From contig OZ005661.1 in assembly GCA_963930645.1 (NCBI GenBank), positions 200,473,120-200,537,119 on the forward strand: a stretch of 64,000 bases of DNA. The letters are read 5' to 3'. Both the position numbers and the translations under genes were made by a program. This DNA is from Salticus scenicus. Lineage: Eukaryota > Arthropoda > Arachnida > Araneae > Salticidae. Of the stretch, positions 63,360 through 64,000 are shown piece after piece (positions within the stretch are counted from its first letter, which is position 1; every line of letters begins with the position of its first letter). Under the pieces are notes generated by a model. That model did no database searches and had not been told where the DNA came from. It worked only from the letters and a program-made list of their open reading frames with translations.

Positions 63360-63720
63360 TGCGAAATACGTACACATGTGCACGAGTCTACAGAATCAGC
63401 TGTATATTTTTGGGTGAGTTCGTTGTTTATGGTTCGTGAAAGGGGATACATCAAGGTACTTTTTATCATTACGAACTTTGGAAAGTATTTGTGTGTACCA
63501 CGATAGCAACAGCAAAATTCACTCGATTGGCTTGCAAATTGGTATGAATGTTTATGAGCTATACATAATTAGTTGTACATTTTTTGGTTTGTATATTATT
63601 TGAGGTTTTGTATATAGAGACACACCAAAGTATTTCGTATCATTGCGATATATAGACAGAATTACGTTAAACTGTGTTTACGTCCCATTCGACATCATGA
63701 AATCAACAGACATTATTTAG
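63360..63720 (+). repeat. Diverged inverted copy of the 34.4-35.3 kb satellite
   Basis: The array motifs appear in the other orientation: ATACGTACACATGTGCACGAG, CAGCTGTATATTTTTGGGTG, then TACCACGATAGCAACAGC and TTGGCTTGCAAATTGGTA. At least two units of about 190 bp. Confidence 0.5.
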
Positions 63721-64000
63721 ATGCTTTAAAGCACGTTTTCTGTGGAAAAAAGTTTTCATGGACTTAATAATTACCTACTAAACCAAACAAATGAGTTCTG
63801 ATATTCTTATGTAATCATCCGAATATTTTCGAATTTCGTATAAATATATATTAGTTTCATGGAATTAGTTGTATGATTTTTATTGAGGTATACAATGTTT
63901 GTGGCTGATATGCAAGGACAAGAAAAAAGAATTTCGTACTGATGCGGTCTGTAGAAGGCATCTCATTTAAGTGTATTTTGATATACATGGTATCACTGCA

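Overview
This is AT-rich nuclear DNA of an animal, most likely an arthropod. I infer this from multi-kilobase introns, AATAAA poly(A) signals, and remnants of mariner, Tc1, piggyBac, Penelope-like and Helitron elements plus a tRNA-derived SINE. No species can be named from the sequence. There is no long conserved protein gene. Most open frames over 60 codons are chance or lie in repeats.

The notable content is a set of very small, split genes that appear to encode secreted peptides. One lies on the minus strand, 27404 down to 14560. It has a 55-nt signal-peptide exon, then exons of 51, 21 and 30 nt, then a 47-nt terminal coding exon, giving 67 aa. A second lies on the plus strand, 38485 to 48848. 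It has a 55-nt signal-peptide exon, a 36-nt exon and a 47-nt terminal coding exon, giving 45 aa. Every junction is phase 1, so every internal exon is a multiple of three. Three more phase-1 terminal exons lie on the plus strand: two in a tandem duplication (2272-2309 and 3446-3489) and one at 58467-58537. Their 3' UTRs resemble that of the 38.5-48.8 kb gene. In the tandem pair the flanking intron and 3' UTR are far more alike than the coding parts, which suggests diversifying selection on the peptide. The two complete genes are divergent, about 11 kb apart.

Layout. 0-3.8 kb: terminal exons of an upstream plus-strand gene. 3.8-12.1 kb: nested transposons (a 2.2-kb CACAGTGG element, a piggyBac gene split by a 2.7-kb element, a TTAA MITE). 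12.4-17.1 kb: minisatellite, two dead mariners, last exon of the minus-strand gene, a hairpin-ended element. 18.6-23.5 kb: foldback element, a 30-nt micro-exon, Tc1 remnants. 24.2-27.4 kb: exons 3 to 1 of the minus-strand gene. 27.4-38.4 kb: intergenic, with a SINE, C/G-block repeats and tandem arrays. 38.5-48.9 kb: the plus-strand gene, with two tandem Helitrons in intron 1. 49-58 kb: a 4.65-kb minus-strand Helitron with internal satellites and low-complexity DNA. 58.4-64 kb: another terminal exon, an inverted pair of Penelope endonuclease fragments, a TIR element carrying a tRNA-like module, and a diverged satellite.

The peptide genes are predicted only from splice signals, phase, reading frame and UTR similarity. 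No transcript evidence was available, and the function is unknown.
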